DNA of 33,956 nt from Flavilitoribacter nigricans DSM 23189 = NBRC 102662 (GTDB lineage Bacteria; Bacteroidota; Bacteroidia; Chitinophagales; Saprospiraceae), in NCBI RefSeq assembly GCF_002646595.1, contig NZ_PDUD01000014.1, forward strand, positions 1 through 33,956. The letters are read 5' to 3'. How positions within the stretch are numbered: position 1 is the stretch's first letter; each line of letters starts with the position of its first letter. Position numbers and translations under genes: made by a program. Below are positions 25,971-33,508 of this stretch, in pieces. The notes beneath the pieces were generated by a model, which was not told the DNA's origin, searched no databases, and worked only from the letters and a program-made list of their open reading frames with translations.

Positions 25971-26012
25971 AAAAAGCGATGGCCGGGAGGATTCATTCCC
26001 CCCGGCCATCGC
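25971..26012 (-). terminator. Rho-independent terminator of the serine hydrolase gene
   Basis: On the minus strand a perfect 12-bp GC-rich stem (26012-26001 with 25987-25976) is followed by five T (25975-25971). It lies 40 bases downstream of the hydrolase stop codon. Confidence 0.88.
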
Positions 26013-26051
26013 ACGGATAGATCAGACCGATAACGGCCAAAAATTACGCGG

Positions 26052-27722
26052 CTATTCTTTTTTCAAAACGGAGCGGTGGCCCTCTTCGTAATGCGTCTCC
26101 GGGTTCCACGGGTCGGCCAGCCAGACGCCGTCCACAATGAACTTATACTCATACGTTCCCGGCTCCAGGTCTACGCGACCGATCCATTGTCCGTTTTCCC
26201 GGCTCATGGGGTGCGAGAGGCTGTTCCAGTTATTGAAGCTGCCGACCAGTTGTACTGATCGGGCGTTGGGGTAGGCGGGAAGCCGGAAGGTCGTATTCCC
26301 CTTTTTGTTGCCTTCCCGGATCTGGTAAACGATAGTTTTGGCGGTGCTGTTTTCCGGGTCGAGGCGGGCCGCCCGTTCGTAAGCCGCAGCGGCTCCTGCG
26401 AGATCTCCCTTGCGAAGCAATGCCTCTCCGTAGCTGTCGTGAACGTTCGCAGATTGGGGGAAAGCCCGGGCATTCATGGCAAATACCCGCAGTGCTGCTT
26501 CCGGCCGGTGCAGATTTAGGAGGTTATATCCCAGACGATTCATCGGAGACTGGGCGATCTGCTGGGTATCCTGGTGCAGGCCGTTCGCTGCCATGTACGG
26601 CCAGTCCGCTGCGGATGGTTCGGAGTTTAGAATATGGGCCAATAATTTCCGGGCGGGTGCATTGGGGCCCTCGTAATCGATCCAGTTTACGGAAGGGTAG
26701 GAGCCACCGATAGCATGCTCCAGCAATTCCCGGGCGATACCCAGACCATTGGAACTGTTGGCGAAATAGACCAGTCCGATCCGTTGCTTGGGATAGGCGA
26801 TGAAGAAAGCTTTAAAAGGTCCGTTATCCCCCCAGTGCCAGAAAGCCTTGCCATCGGGAGAAGTCTGCAATCCTACACCCAATCCCCACTGAACGCTGCC
26901 GTCGTCTTCTACATTCACCTGGGAGGTAAGCATATCTTTAACGGTACCGGCTTTTAATCCCTCCGCGTTCAGCATGGCCCGCAGGAACTTGCTGTAATCG
27001 ACCGCGGTGGTCTGCAAAGAATAGGCGGTGTTGCCTTCCTGCGGTCTGGGCGGCGTCCGGGTGATCTTAAACTGATCGTGCGGAATGGCGAAGTCCGAAT
27101 CGAAATCCTGCTCCCAGATATAACTGCTGCGATCCATCCCAAGCGGGGTAAAAACCTGCTCCTCCATAAATTCATTGATCGATTGGCCGCTCAGGTGTTC
27201 CACTACCCGCATCAGGTAAACAAAACCCTCGCCGGAATAGCCGAATGACTGGCCGGGATCCCGTACGAAGTTGAGTTGTCCGCCCCGACGCCAGTTCGGC
27301 AGACCGGTAGTGTGGCTCAGTACCTGCCGGGCAGTCAATTGCTGATAGCGATCATCGTGGGTCAGATCGTCGTAGGGGAAATATTCATGCAGCGGACGAT
27401 CGAGGTCAAACCGGCCTTGTTCCACCCATTTCATCAACCCGTAGGCAAATAAGGCTTTACTCAGGGAGGCAGCTGAAAAAATGGTCTGATCGGTCACCGG
27501 GCCACCGGTGTCCACACTCCGCAGCCCAAAGGCACGCTCGTAAACGATCCGATCGTCCTGAATAATGGCAATGGACAAGCCGGGAATGTCGGCGCTTTCC
27601 AGGAGTTCCGGAATGCTGCGGTCTAATACGGCGGCGGGGGGTATTTTAAGTTTAGGAGACGATTGCGCGGCCAGCGAAACGGCCATCGAATAGAGCAAAA
27701 TGGCTACCAATAATTTCTTCAT
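26052..27722 (-). CDS. Periplasmic serine hydrolase (beta-lactamase/class C PBP family) with TPR and C-terminal CBM48-like domain
   Basis: The 556-residue product has a signal peptide (residues 1-19, ending LAAQ). A beta-lactamase-type serine hydrolase domain spans ~30-370: nucleophile motif S86-L-S-K89, Tyr162 in the YSG motif and a HWGDNG motif replacing KTG. Residues ~395-465 resemble a TPR (AAAYERAARLDPEN). The last ~80 residues are an AMPK/CBM48-like E-set domain (VQLVGSFNNW, YEYKFIVDGVWLADPWNPET). Family members act as D-alanyl peptidases, esterases or amidases; the substrate cannot be predicted, and beta-lactam resistance should not be assumed. The glycan-binding-like domain on an exported hydrolase is unusual and may target it to a polysaccharide. 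It lies 65 bases downstream of the PqiA-like gene and may be co-transcribed with it. Confidence 0.88.
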   Translation of the reverse strand: MKKLLVAILLYSMAVSLAAQSSPKLKIPPAAVLDRSIPELLESADIPGLSIAIIQDDRIVYERAFGLRSVDTGGPVTDQTIFSAASLSKALFAYGLMKWVEQGRFDLDRPLHEYFPYDDLTHDDRYQQLTARQVLSHTTGLPNWRRGGQLNFVRDPGQSFGYSGEGFVYLMRVVEHLSGQSINEFMEEQVFTPLGMDRSSYIWEQDFDSDFAIPHDQFKITRTPPRPQEGNTAYSLQTTAVDYSKFLRAMLNAEGLKAGTVKDMLTSQVNVEDDGSVQWGLGVGLQTSPDGKAFWHWGDNGPFKAFFIAYPKQRIGLVYFANSSNGLGIARELLEHAIGGSYPSVNWIDYEGPNAPARKLLAHILNSEPSAADWPYMAANGLHQDTQQIAQSPMNRLGYNLLNLHRPEAALRVFAMNARAFPQSANVHDSYGEALLRKGDLAGAAAAYERAARLDPENSTAKTIVYQIREGNKKGNTTFRLPAYPNARSVQLVGSFNNWNSLSHPMSRENGQWIGRVDLEPGTYEYKFIVDGVWLADPWNPETHYEEGHRSVLKKE

Positions 27723-27787
27723 ACTAAAGTTTACTTTTTGATAAAGACCGTGGACTGGCTAAAACGTTGCTGAAGTAGGGGCCTAAA

Positions 27788-28687
27788 TCAGGAGACCGGT
27801 GACTCAGATCTGAGTTCGGAAGCGGATAATTGATCATCGATCTGCACCGATGCCCAGATGGCGAGCAGTGCGTAGGCCAGGAAAAAATAAAGGCCGGTAA
27901 GGATATTGCTTTCCGTTTGCACCCCGGTCTGCATGTTGTTGAACGCCAGGAAGCCCAGAAAAATGGCCACTACGAAGACATCGGCCATCGACCATTTGCC
28001 CAAGCGGAGTAAAAACCAGCGCAAAACGCCGGACTGCGGCAGTCGCTGGCGGGACAGGCTGGCGAGGGCAAGGCTGTTTTTGATCAGCGGGATCAGTACA
28101 CTGAATACCAGGATACTCAGGCCGACCACAAAATTATTTTGTCGGAATAAAAGGCCGATCAGTTCCAGCACGGATTTACTCTGGTAATAGAAATACATCT
28201 CGCCGGGGAAGTTTTGCGTATAATCCAGATCGAGCGATAAAAAGCCCGTTTTTATTTTGATCGGAATGCTCAGGTCCTCCTGGTAAGCGGCAATTTCCAG
28301 CATGGGCGCCAGCAGTCCCGTGATCAGGCAGGCCAGTGCGGTGATGATTATTGCCGATGTGCGGAATCTAATCTCGGGCAACCGGAAACTCAGCAGCAGA
28401 TATATAACGGCAGCCAGCCCGAACCCGATCATCCAGTAATTGGCCCAGCGGCGGGGTTGTTCGAGTTGGGCTTTAACGGTATCGACCTGTTCCTGTTTCC
28501 GGTCCCAGCCGTCGCCGTCGAACCATTCGTTGAAATCGAGCAAGCGTTTTTCAAAATGGAGCGCGGCCGTGTAGGCTTCGCGCCCGTCCTGATAGATCCC
28601 GGCCTGTCGGATGATCTGAAAACTGATCATAGCGGCGGCGATCAAAAACAGAACGGTCAGCAGGAGGAAGGACTTGGAACCAGGCAT
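27788..28687 (-). CDS. PqiA-like integral membrane protein
   Basis: The 299-residue protein has an N-terminal helix (~6-26), a soluble loop of about 55 residues, and then four to five further helices. The motif LGKWSMADVFVVAIFLGFLAF in the C-terminal third is the hallmark of paraquat-inducible protein A. In Proteobacteria PqiA works with MCE proteins PqiB/PqiC in lipid transport across the envelope; here no MCE gene is adjacent, so its role is open. Canonical PqiA has two such units and zinc-binding cysteines; this protein has one unit and lacks the cysteine pairs. It is divergently transcribed from the amidohydrolase gene with 90 bases between them. Confidence 0.78.
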   Translation of the reverse strand: MPGSKSFLLLTVLFLIAAAMISFQIIRQAGIYQDGREAYTAALHFEKRLLDFNEWFDGDGWDRKQEQVDTVKAQLEQPRRWANYWMIGFGLAAVIYLLLSFRLPEIRFRTSAIIITALACLITGLLAPMLEIAAYQEDLSIPIKIKTGFLSLDLDYTQNFPGEMYFYYQSKSVLELIGLLFRQNNFVVGLSILVFSVLIPLIKNSLALASLSRQRLPQSGVLRWFLLRLGKWSMADVFVVAIFLGFLAFNNMQTGVQTESNILTGLYFFLAYALLAIWASVQIDDQLSASELRSESPVS

Positions 28688-28704
28688 ATGCAGAATTCTT
28701 CAGA

Positions 28705-28733
28705 TTTGAGCTCGAAAAATTAAACTAAATTTG
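28705..28733 (+). promoter_or_regulatory. Promoter of the secreted amidohydrolase gene
   Basis: TTTG at 28705-28708 and TAAATTTG at 28726-28733 are separated by 17 bases, a near-ideal Bacteroidota promoter. The start codon follows 45 bases downstream. Confidence 0.7.
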
Positions 28734-28777
28734 TAGCCTTCCAAAAATCATAGACCAACAAACGTAAATATTCCATA

Positions 28778-29890
28778 ATGAAAAAAATTGGACTACTAGC
28801 TATTTTAGCCGTTTTTGCCTGGGTACTCCACGCGCAGGGGCGCTATGAGATCGACACTTCTTTGCACATGGATTGGGAACTGTACGATCCGCCCTCAACT
28901 CTGGTGGTACCGGAGCACGAAGTGGAGAGCGCCAAGTTTCCCTTCGTAGACATTCACAGCCACCACTGGCGGATGGCCGAACAGGATCTGGATGAACTGA
29001 TTGGACAAATGGATACCCTCAATATGGGTATCGTGGTGAACCTCAGCGGACGGGGCGGCCCCGCATTGAAAGCCATGATGGACAATGTGAAAAAGTACGG
29101 CTACGAGGACCGCATCGCCATTTTTACCAATATCGAGATCCGCAGTATCGATGCCGACGACTGGCTGGAAAATACGATCAAGCAATTAGAGTATGACTAC
29201 GATAACGGTGCAAAAGGGCTCAAGATCTACAAAAGTCAGGGGATGACGCATACGGATTCTTCCGGGCAACGCATTGCGCTCAATGACCCGCGCCTCGATC
29301 CGATCTGGGCCAAATGCGGTGAACTTGGCATTCCGGTGCTGGTACACTCCGCCGATCCGCCTTCTTTCTGGAAACCGCACGATGAAAATAACGAGCGCTG
29401 GCTGGAATTGAAACTTCGTCCGGGCCGCAAGCGCAGTGCCGACGATCCGGCACCCTGGGAAACGATCATCGGCGAGCAGCACGATGTGATCCGCAAGCAC
29501 CCGAACACCACCTTCATCGCCGCGCACATGGGCTGGTTCCCCAACGATCTGGCCAAACTGGGTGAATTGCTGGATATTTATCCGAATATGAATGTGGAGA
29601 TCGGTGCGGTGATCGCTGAGTTGGGCCGTCAACCCCGCAACGCCAAGCGTTTTTTCGAAAAATACCAGGATCGTATCCTTTTCGGTAAAGACTCTTATCA
29701 ACCTACCGAGTATCCGACTTATTTCCGGGTATTGGAAACGGATGATGAATACTTCCCTTACTACAAGCGCTACCACGCTTTCTGGCGGATGTACGGTCTG
29801 GACCTTTCCGATGAGGTGCTGAAAAAACTGTACTACAAAAATGCCCTGCGTATCGTACCGGGGCTCAATGCCGAAATATTTCCGGAATAA
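28778..29890 (+). CDS. Exported amidohydrolase (PF04909-type TIM-barrel metal hydrolase)
   Basis: The 370-residue product has a signal peptide (residues 1-20, ending LHAQ), so it is periplasmic or secreted. The metal-binding pattern of the amidohydrolase superfamily is visible: HSH at residues 60-62, His190 in VLVHSADP, AAHMGW near 247, and Asp305 in FGKDSYQP. The fold is expected to be a TIM barrel with one or two metals hydrolysing or decarboxylating a small molecule. Relatives in Bacteroidota are annotated only as TIM-barrel fold metal-dependent hydrolases; the substrate is unknown. It is monocistronic, with its own promoter and terminator, and converges on the second amidohydrolase gene. 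Confidence 0.87.
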   Translation: MKKIGLLAILAVFAWVLHAQGRYEIDTSLHMDWELYDPPSTLVVPEHEVESAKFPFVDIHSHHWRMAEQDLDELIGQMDTLNMGIVVNLSGRGGPALKAMMDNVKKYGYEDRIAIFTNIEIRSIDADDWLENTIKQLEYDYDNGAKGLKIYKSQGMTHTDSSGQRIALNDPRLDPIWAKCGELGIPVLVHSADPPSFWKPHDENNERWLELKLRPGRKRSADDPAPWETIIGEQHDVIRKHPNTTFIAAHMGWFPNDLAKLGELLDIYPNMNVEIGAVIAELGRQPRNAKRFFEKYQDRILFGKDSYQPTEYPTYFRVLETDDEYFPYYKRYHAFWRMYGLDLSDEVLKKLYYKNALRIVPGLNAEIFPE

Positions 29891-29899
29891 ACGGTGAAT

Positions 29900-29943
29900 T
29901 TGAGGTTCTGCCACCCATGCGGCAGAACCTCAATTTTTTTTTT
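29900..29943 (+). terminator. Strong Rho-independent terminator between convergent amidohydrolase genes
   Basis: A perfect 13-bp stem, 29900-29912 with 29921-29933, has an 8-base loop and is followed by ten T. The T run overlaps the stop codon of the convergent minus-strand gene. On the minus strand the stem is not followed by a T tract, so it acts mainly on plus-strand transcripts. Confidence 0.92.
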
Positions 29944-31342
29944 ACTCCGCGTGGGCGGCCGCAATCTCCCGCAGCTGCTCGTCGATCATATCCTTCGGCA
30001 TCCAGTATCCCCGCACCATGACGCCTTCCTGGGCCCAGGTCTGACTCAGATCTTCCAGGGGATTACCGCTCAGCAACAGCAGATCCGCCGAAGCTCCTTT
30101 TTGAATAGTACCGAATGCGCCCTCCTGACCGAAAAAACGGGCCGGATTGGACGTGCCGCTGTGCAGGATAACGGCATTGGATATTCCGGCATCCGCCATG
30201 GCGTTCATTTCGTGTTCCAGCGAAAATCCGGGTACATTGAATACCTGCGGCGCGTCAGAGCCGAGCAGGAGCGGGACGTCGGCTTCGTGGAGCGCGCGCA
30301 GGAGTTGCTGGCGCAGATCGATCATCTTTTTCCACTGTTCTTCATTGTATTCTGCATCTCCGATAGCGTTCTGCTTACTTTGTCGCCACTGGTAGCGGGT
30401 GCGACCGGACATGTATTTCATTTCGGGTTCGTTGGCCATGGCCGCCGGATCAACCGGGGAAAACCAGCGGGTGAACAGGCTTTGGGTCGGTACGATCCAG
30501 ACGCCGTTGTCCTTGGTTTGTTGGGCCAACACGGCGATCTCGTTCGCATCGGCGTAGGGCACAGTCCGGTAACCGAAAAAACCGATATTGTTGTCCAGGC
30601 GTTCCCAATCTTCCTGCGAAGCCAGACCACTGAGGTAGCCATCCAGATGGTCAATAGAGGCATACTGGGCATCCAGCGCGTGGCGGATACCAACCGGTTG
30701 GGGTACGTGCCCGGAAAAGGTGATCCCTACTTCCCGGGCGGTTTTGGCCATCTCGTCGAAAGCCTCCAGCGGGATCCCGGGGTGGATCTTCAAAAAGTCG
30801 TAACCGTCGCGCTGGTACTGGGTGACCAGTCGCCGGGCCTCTTCGGCATTAGGAACGGTGTTGCCGTTCAGCGAGGGGCTGGAGGTAAAGACCCGCGGAC
30901 TGAGGATGGAGTCCTGCTCGATCATTTTTTTGAGCTCCAGGTGATACGGATTTCCGAGCATACCCCGGATGGTGGTTACGCCCCGGGACAGATATAAAAA
31001 GAGTGTCTCCCGCACCAGGGCATCATTGCCCTCCTGGGGCACCGGAATATGAGCGTGCATCTCCGCCAGGCCGGGCATGAGGTATTTGCCGGAGGCTTCC
31101 AGTACGGTAGCACCGGCCGGAACATCGATATCGGCGGCGGGTCCGATCGCTTCGATCTTCCCGTCTTTAACGATCACGGTCTGCCCGGTACTCAGGGAAT
31201 TCCCCGTCATCGGCAACACATTGACGTCCACAAAGGCAAAGATGTCGGAACTATCTCCTTCCGCCATCTCCTCCGAAGGCGTCGGCACATTACAGGCTGC
31301 GAGTAACAAAAGAAAGAACAGATAAAACTGCTTTAATTGCAT
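29942..31342 (-). CDS. Amidohydrolase lipoprotein, imidazolonepropionase-like
   Basis: From the ATG at 31342 the product is 466 residues with a lipoprotein signal (LLLLAAC, lipobox Cys17); an upstream in-frame ATG at 31366 would add 8 residues and cannot be excluded. The HutI-like amidohydrolase signature is complete: an N-terminal small beta-sandwich, GLAEMHAHI with His96 and His98, Lys185 in FLKIHPG, His212 in SGHVPQ, His232 in IDHLDG and Asp363 in LLLGSDAPQ. A C-terminal KGASADLLLLSGNPLEDL segment follows. It should hydrolyse a cyclic amide or peptide in the envelope; relatives include prolidase-like and imidazolonepropionase-like enzymes, and the substrate is unknown. It is not homologous over its length to the neighbouring PF04909-type enzyme. 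Confidence 0.88.
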   Translation of the reverse strand: MQLKQFYLFFLLLLAACNVPTPSEEMAEGDSSDIFAFVDVNVLPMTGNSLSTGQTVIVKDGKIEAIGPAADIDVPAGATVLEASGKYLMPGLAEMHAHIPVPQEGNDALVRETLFLYLSRGVTTIRGMLGNPYHLELKKMIEQDSILSPRVFTSSPSLNGNTVPNAEEARRLVTQYQRDGYDFLKIHPGIPLEAFDEMAKTAREVGITFSGHVPQPVGIRHALDAQYASIDHLDGYLSGLASQEDWERLDNNIGFFGYRTVPYADANEIAVLAQQTKDNGVWIVPTQSLFTRWFSPVDPAAMANEPEMKYMSGRTRYQWRQSKQNAIGDAEYNEEQWKKMIDLRQQLLRALHEADVPLLLGSDAPQVFNVPGFSLEHEMNAMADAGISNAVILHSGTSNPARFFGQEGAFGTIQKGASADLLLLSGNPLEDLSQTWAQEGVMVRGYWMPKDMIDEQLREIAAAHAE

Positions 31343-31407
31343 TATTTTATTTTTTGAAGATGGCATTAGGGAGGTATTTTAGGTTCGGATTGGATTGAGA
31401 GCCGGAT

Positions 31408-31437
31408 AAAAAGTATGACTCCTTGCAATTATCCAAA
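31408..31437 (-). promoter_or_regulatory. Candidate promoter of the amidohydrolase lipoprotein gene
   Basis: On the minus strand, TTTG (31437-31434) and TACTTTTT (31415-31408) are separated by 18 bases; the second is one mismatch from TAnnTTTG. Transcription would begin near 31401, giving leaders of about 35 or 60 bases to the two possible start codons. Confidence 0.45.
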
Positions 31438-31497
31438 TAATAATTTGAATATAGTTAAAATTTGGTATTAGAGGGCGAAATATTGTCGCTTAGCCAT

Positions 31498-31505
31498 TAC
31501 ATTTG
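31498..31505 (+). promoter_or_regulatory. Candidate -7 element for mtnA
   Basis: TACATTTG matches the TAnnTTTG consensus exactly, on the plus strand in the divergent intergenic region. No TTG lies at the usual distance. The leader to the mtnA start would be about 170 bases. Confidence 0.4.
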
Positions 31506-31679
31506 TAAAGCTTCAACCAGAAAGCACCTTATTGAGTTTTGCACACTTTGATCACATTTCCATTCTTCAAGTTTAAAACTTAAAGCGTCAGCGGTATTGG
31601 TCCCCAGTAATATCAGATGCATGTGTCGGACGACCTGCATTACACAGTATTTTGCTCCTATATCAAAAAACGCCATATC

Positions 31680-32795
31680 ATGAAAATCGAAGGGCAATCC
31701 TTTCGCAGTATTTGGGTTAAGGACGAGGACGAAACCAAGGTACAGATCATCGACCAACGCTATTTACCCTTTGAACTGGTTATCGAAGAACTTTCCACAC
31801 TGGACGATTTTGCCCGTGCCATACGGGAAATGCACGTCCGGGGTGCGCCCTTGATCGGGGCTACTGCCGCCTATGGCCTCTGTGCCGCTATCCGGGAAAT
31901 GGACCCGGAATCCAATCTTTCCGAAGAGGTTGAAAAAGCCGTATACTATTTGCGCGCTACCCGGCCTACAGCCGTGGATCTGCAGCATGCCACCGAAACC
32001 GTCTGGCGATCAGCCTGCCGGGGAAGTAATCAGGCCGAAAAGCTGGAATTGGCGAAGGCTGCTACGGAACAGTTAGTAGCCGATAGCATCCTGCAATGTC
32101 AGTTGATCGGCGAGCACGGCGTGAAACTCATCGAAGCGATCAGTAAGCAAAAAAAAGGTGAAACGGTCAATATCCTCACCCACTGCAATGCGGGCTGGCT
32201 GGCGTGTATTGACCACGGCACCGCTACCGCACCGATCTACGCCGCCCATGATCAGGGCATCAAATTGCACGTTTGGGTGGATGAAACCCGACCCCGGAAC
32301 CAGGGCGCCAATCTGACGGCCTACGAACTGGCGCAACACGGTGTGCCGCATACCGTGATCGTAGATAATACCGGCGGTCATCTCATGCAGCACGGCATGG
32401 TGGATCTGATCGTAGTCGGTACGGACCGGACGACCCGCAGCGGTGATGTAGCCAATAAGATCGGCACCTACCTGAAGGCGCTGGCCGCCAAGGATAACGG
32501 GGTACCTTTCTATGTAGCCGCTCCCTCTTCCTCCATCGACTGGCAGATCTCCGACGGCTTGGCCGAGATCCCCATCGAGGAGCGGACTGATGAAGAGGTG
32601 AAGTATGTGCACGGGTGGTTTAACGGTCGTATCTACAAGGTACTGCTGACCCCACACGATAGCCCGGCGGCGAATTACGGTTTCGATGTCACCCCGGCGC
32701 GTCTGGTCAGTGGACTCATCACCGAGCGGGGCGTTTGCGCAGCCAGTGAAAATGGCCTGTCGGAGCTGTTCCCGGAAATGAGTAAGGTAGAATAA
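31680..32795 (+). CDS. mtnA: S-methyl-5-thioribose-1-phosphate isomerase
   Basis: MtnA converts 5-methylthioribose-1-phosphate to 5-methylthioribulose-1-phosphate in the methionine salvage pathway. I chose the ATG at 31680 (371 residues, MKIEGQSFRSIW) over an in-frame ATG at 31617, because the family starts directly at this strand. Typical motifs are MHVRGAPLIGATAAYG, the catalytic Cys169 in LTHCNAG, and Asp249 in the GADR-like motif, here GTDRT, followed by GDVANKIGTY. The related eIF2B-alpha subunits lack this Cys-Asp pair. The enzyme is cytoplasmic. No other salvage gene (mtnK, mtnN, mtnB, mtnD) is in the window. The tRNA locus follows after about 30 bases with its own promoter, so it is a separate unit. 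Confidence 0.94.
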   Translation: MKIEGQSFRSIWVKDEDETKVQIIDQRYLPFELVIEELSTLDDFARAIREMHVRGAPLIGATAAYGLCAAIREMDPESNLSEEVEKAVYYLRATRPTAVDLQHATETVWRSACRGSNQAEKLELAKAATEQLVADSILQCQLIGEHGVKLIEAISKQKKGETVNILTHCNAGWLACIDHGTATAPIYAAHDQGIKLHVWVDETRPRNQGANLTAYELAQHGVPHTVIVDNTGGHLMQHGMVDLIVVGTDRTTRSGDVANKIGTYLKALAAKDNGVPFYVAAPSSSIDWQISDGLAEIPIEERTDEEVKYVHGWFNGRIYKVLLTPHDSPAANYGFDVTPARLVSGLITERGVCAASENGLSELFPEMSKVE

Positions 32796-32827
32796 TGAAG
32801 CTGGACATAAAAAATCAATCCTTAATC

Positions 32828-32858
32828 TTGTAAGAATTAAAAGGAAGTTGTATTTTTG
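32828..32858 (+). promoter_or_regulatory. Promoter of the tRNA locus
   Basis: TTG at 32828-32830 and TATTTTTG at 32851-32858 are separated by 20 bases, a full consensus match. Transcription would start near 32865 and run through a tRNA relic, a tRNA pseudogene and the intact tRNA-Met. Confidence 0.72.
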
Positions 32859-32865
32859 CGGTCGC

Positions 32866-32915
32866 TTAGGCGATATGGGGTAATAGTTCAGTGATTTGAG
32901 TCCGCCTCTAGCAAC
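32866..32915 (+). pseudogene. Degenerate tRNA 3'-end relic
   Basis: Only the last part is recognisable: GAGTCCGCCTCTAGCAACTA aligns with GGGTCCACCTCTGGAAACTA at the end of the next tRNA pseudogene. The 5' part shows no cloverleaf. It looks like the worn first copy of the tandem tRNA units. Confidence 0.4.
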
Positions 32916-33107
32916 TAAGTAATCTTCAACCTTTGTAAGAAAAGGTTATTAAAGATAAATGGCGCGGTAGCTCAGCCCATACGGGTTAACAACTGGTTAG
33001 AGCGCCCGTACGGGAGGTCGGCGGTTCGGGTCCACCTCTGGAAACTAAGTAAACTCCAACCTTTTGCAAGAAAAAGGTTATTAAAGATAAATGGCGCGGT
33101 AGCTCAG
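32898..33107 (+). repeat. Tandem duplication of the tRNA 5' unit
   Basis: The block 32898-32975 (tRNA tail, ACTAAGTAA spacer, hairpin, GGCGCGGTAGCTCAG) is repeated at 33028-33107, about 132 bases later. The spacer hairpin is 7 bp in the first copy (32928-32934 with 32941-32947) and 8 bp in the second (33058-33065 with 33072-33079). A base was gained on both sides, so pairing was kept. Confidence 0.8.
32961..33035 (+). pseudogene. tRNA-Met pseudogene without anticodon arm
   Basis: The sequence shares the acceptor and D-stem start (GGCGCGGTAGCTCAG), the GGTTAGAGCGC stretch and the T arm (GGCGGTTCGGGTCC) with the intact tRNA-Met at 33093. It has a 17-base insertion in the D loop containing CCCATACGGG (32976-32985). 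The anticodon stem-loop is replaced by the palindrome CCCGTACGGG (33005-33014), and the 3' acceptor strand is lost. The two decamers could pair with each other with one mismatch. It cannot be a functional tRNA. Confidence 0.75.
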
Positions 33108-33166
33108 CTGGTTAGAGCGCAGGATTCATAATCCTGAGGTCGGCGGTTCGGGTCCGCCTCGCGCTA
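33093..33166 (+). tRNA. tRNA-Met (CAT anticodon)
   Basis: A complete cloverleaf is visible: acceptor GGCGCGG with TCGCGCT (G-U at both ends), D stem GCTC/GAGC, anticodon stem CAGGA/TCCTG with loop TTCATAA, and T stem GGCGG/CCGCC with loop TTCGGGT, ending in discriminator A. CCA is not encoded. The initiator feature of an unpaired C1-A72 is absent, so an elongator tRNA-Met is most likely. A lysidine-modified tRNA-Ile with CAT cannot be fully excluded. It is the only intact tRNA of this repeated locus within the window. Confidence 0.9.
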
Positions 33167-33167
33167 C

Positions 33168-33203
33168 AAAAAAGGTCTGTCGGGGAATCCGTCAGGCCTT
33201 TTT
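33168..33203 (+). terminator. Rho-independent terminator after tRNA-Met
   Basis: The stem begins with AAAAAGGTCTG pairing with CAGGCCTTTTT (one G-U), is extended internally by CGG/CCG, and ends in five T at 33203. It lies directly after the tRNA and 14 bases before the GIY-YIG start codon. Confidence 0.88.
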
Positions 33204-33217
33204 AAATTTTAGCTCTC

Positions 33218-33508
33218 ATGTATTACTTCTATGTTTTGTATAGCTTGAAAGACGGGCGATTGTATAAAGGCTCGACCGGAGACATCGGCCAGCGCCTGAT
33301 CCGTCACAATGCAGGTGGTACAGCTTCCACCAAACACCGTCGACCTCTGGTATTAATCTACGTTGAAAGCTTTCAGGAAAAATCCGAGGCAACCGCCCGG
33401 GAGCGCTGGTCCAAAACCTTAAAAGGCGGTGCTGAGTTACGACGTATTCTGGAAGAGAAAAAGCTATTGGATGCCACCGGCACGCTAAGCTCAGCCCATA
33501 CAGGTTAA
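33218..33508 (+). CDS. Small GIY-YIG nuclease family protein, copy 1
   Basis: The 96-residue protein is a stand-alone GIY-YIG domain of the COG2827 (YhbQ/UvrC-N-like) type. FYVLYS corresponds to the GIY strand and LYKGST to the YIG strand. The helix arginine lies in DIGQRLIRHNAG, and the catalytic glutamate is probably in the EATARERW segment. Proteins of this type are predicted metal-dependent DNA nucleases; most have no proven role. It is placed directly behind the tRNA terminator, so it needs read-through or its own weak promoter. Its last residues (SSAHTG) are encoded by sequence that is already part of the next tRNA remnant. Copy 2 follows 394 bases downstream. Confidence 0.85.
   Translation: MYYFYVLYSLKDGRLYKGSTGDIGQRLIRHNAGGTASTKHRRPLVLIYVESFQEKSEATARERWSKTLKGGAELRRILEEKKLLDATGTLSSAHTG

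Noticed and set aside
29894-30997. 367-residue plus-strand ORF
   Set aside because: It is antisense to the imidazolonepropionase-like gene and begins inside the strong terminator; it contains no recognisable domain.
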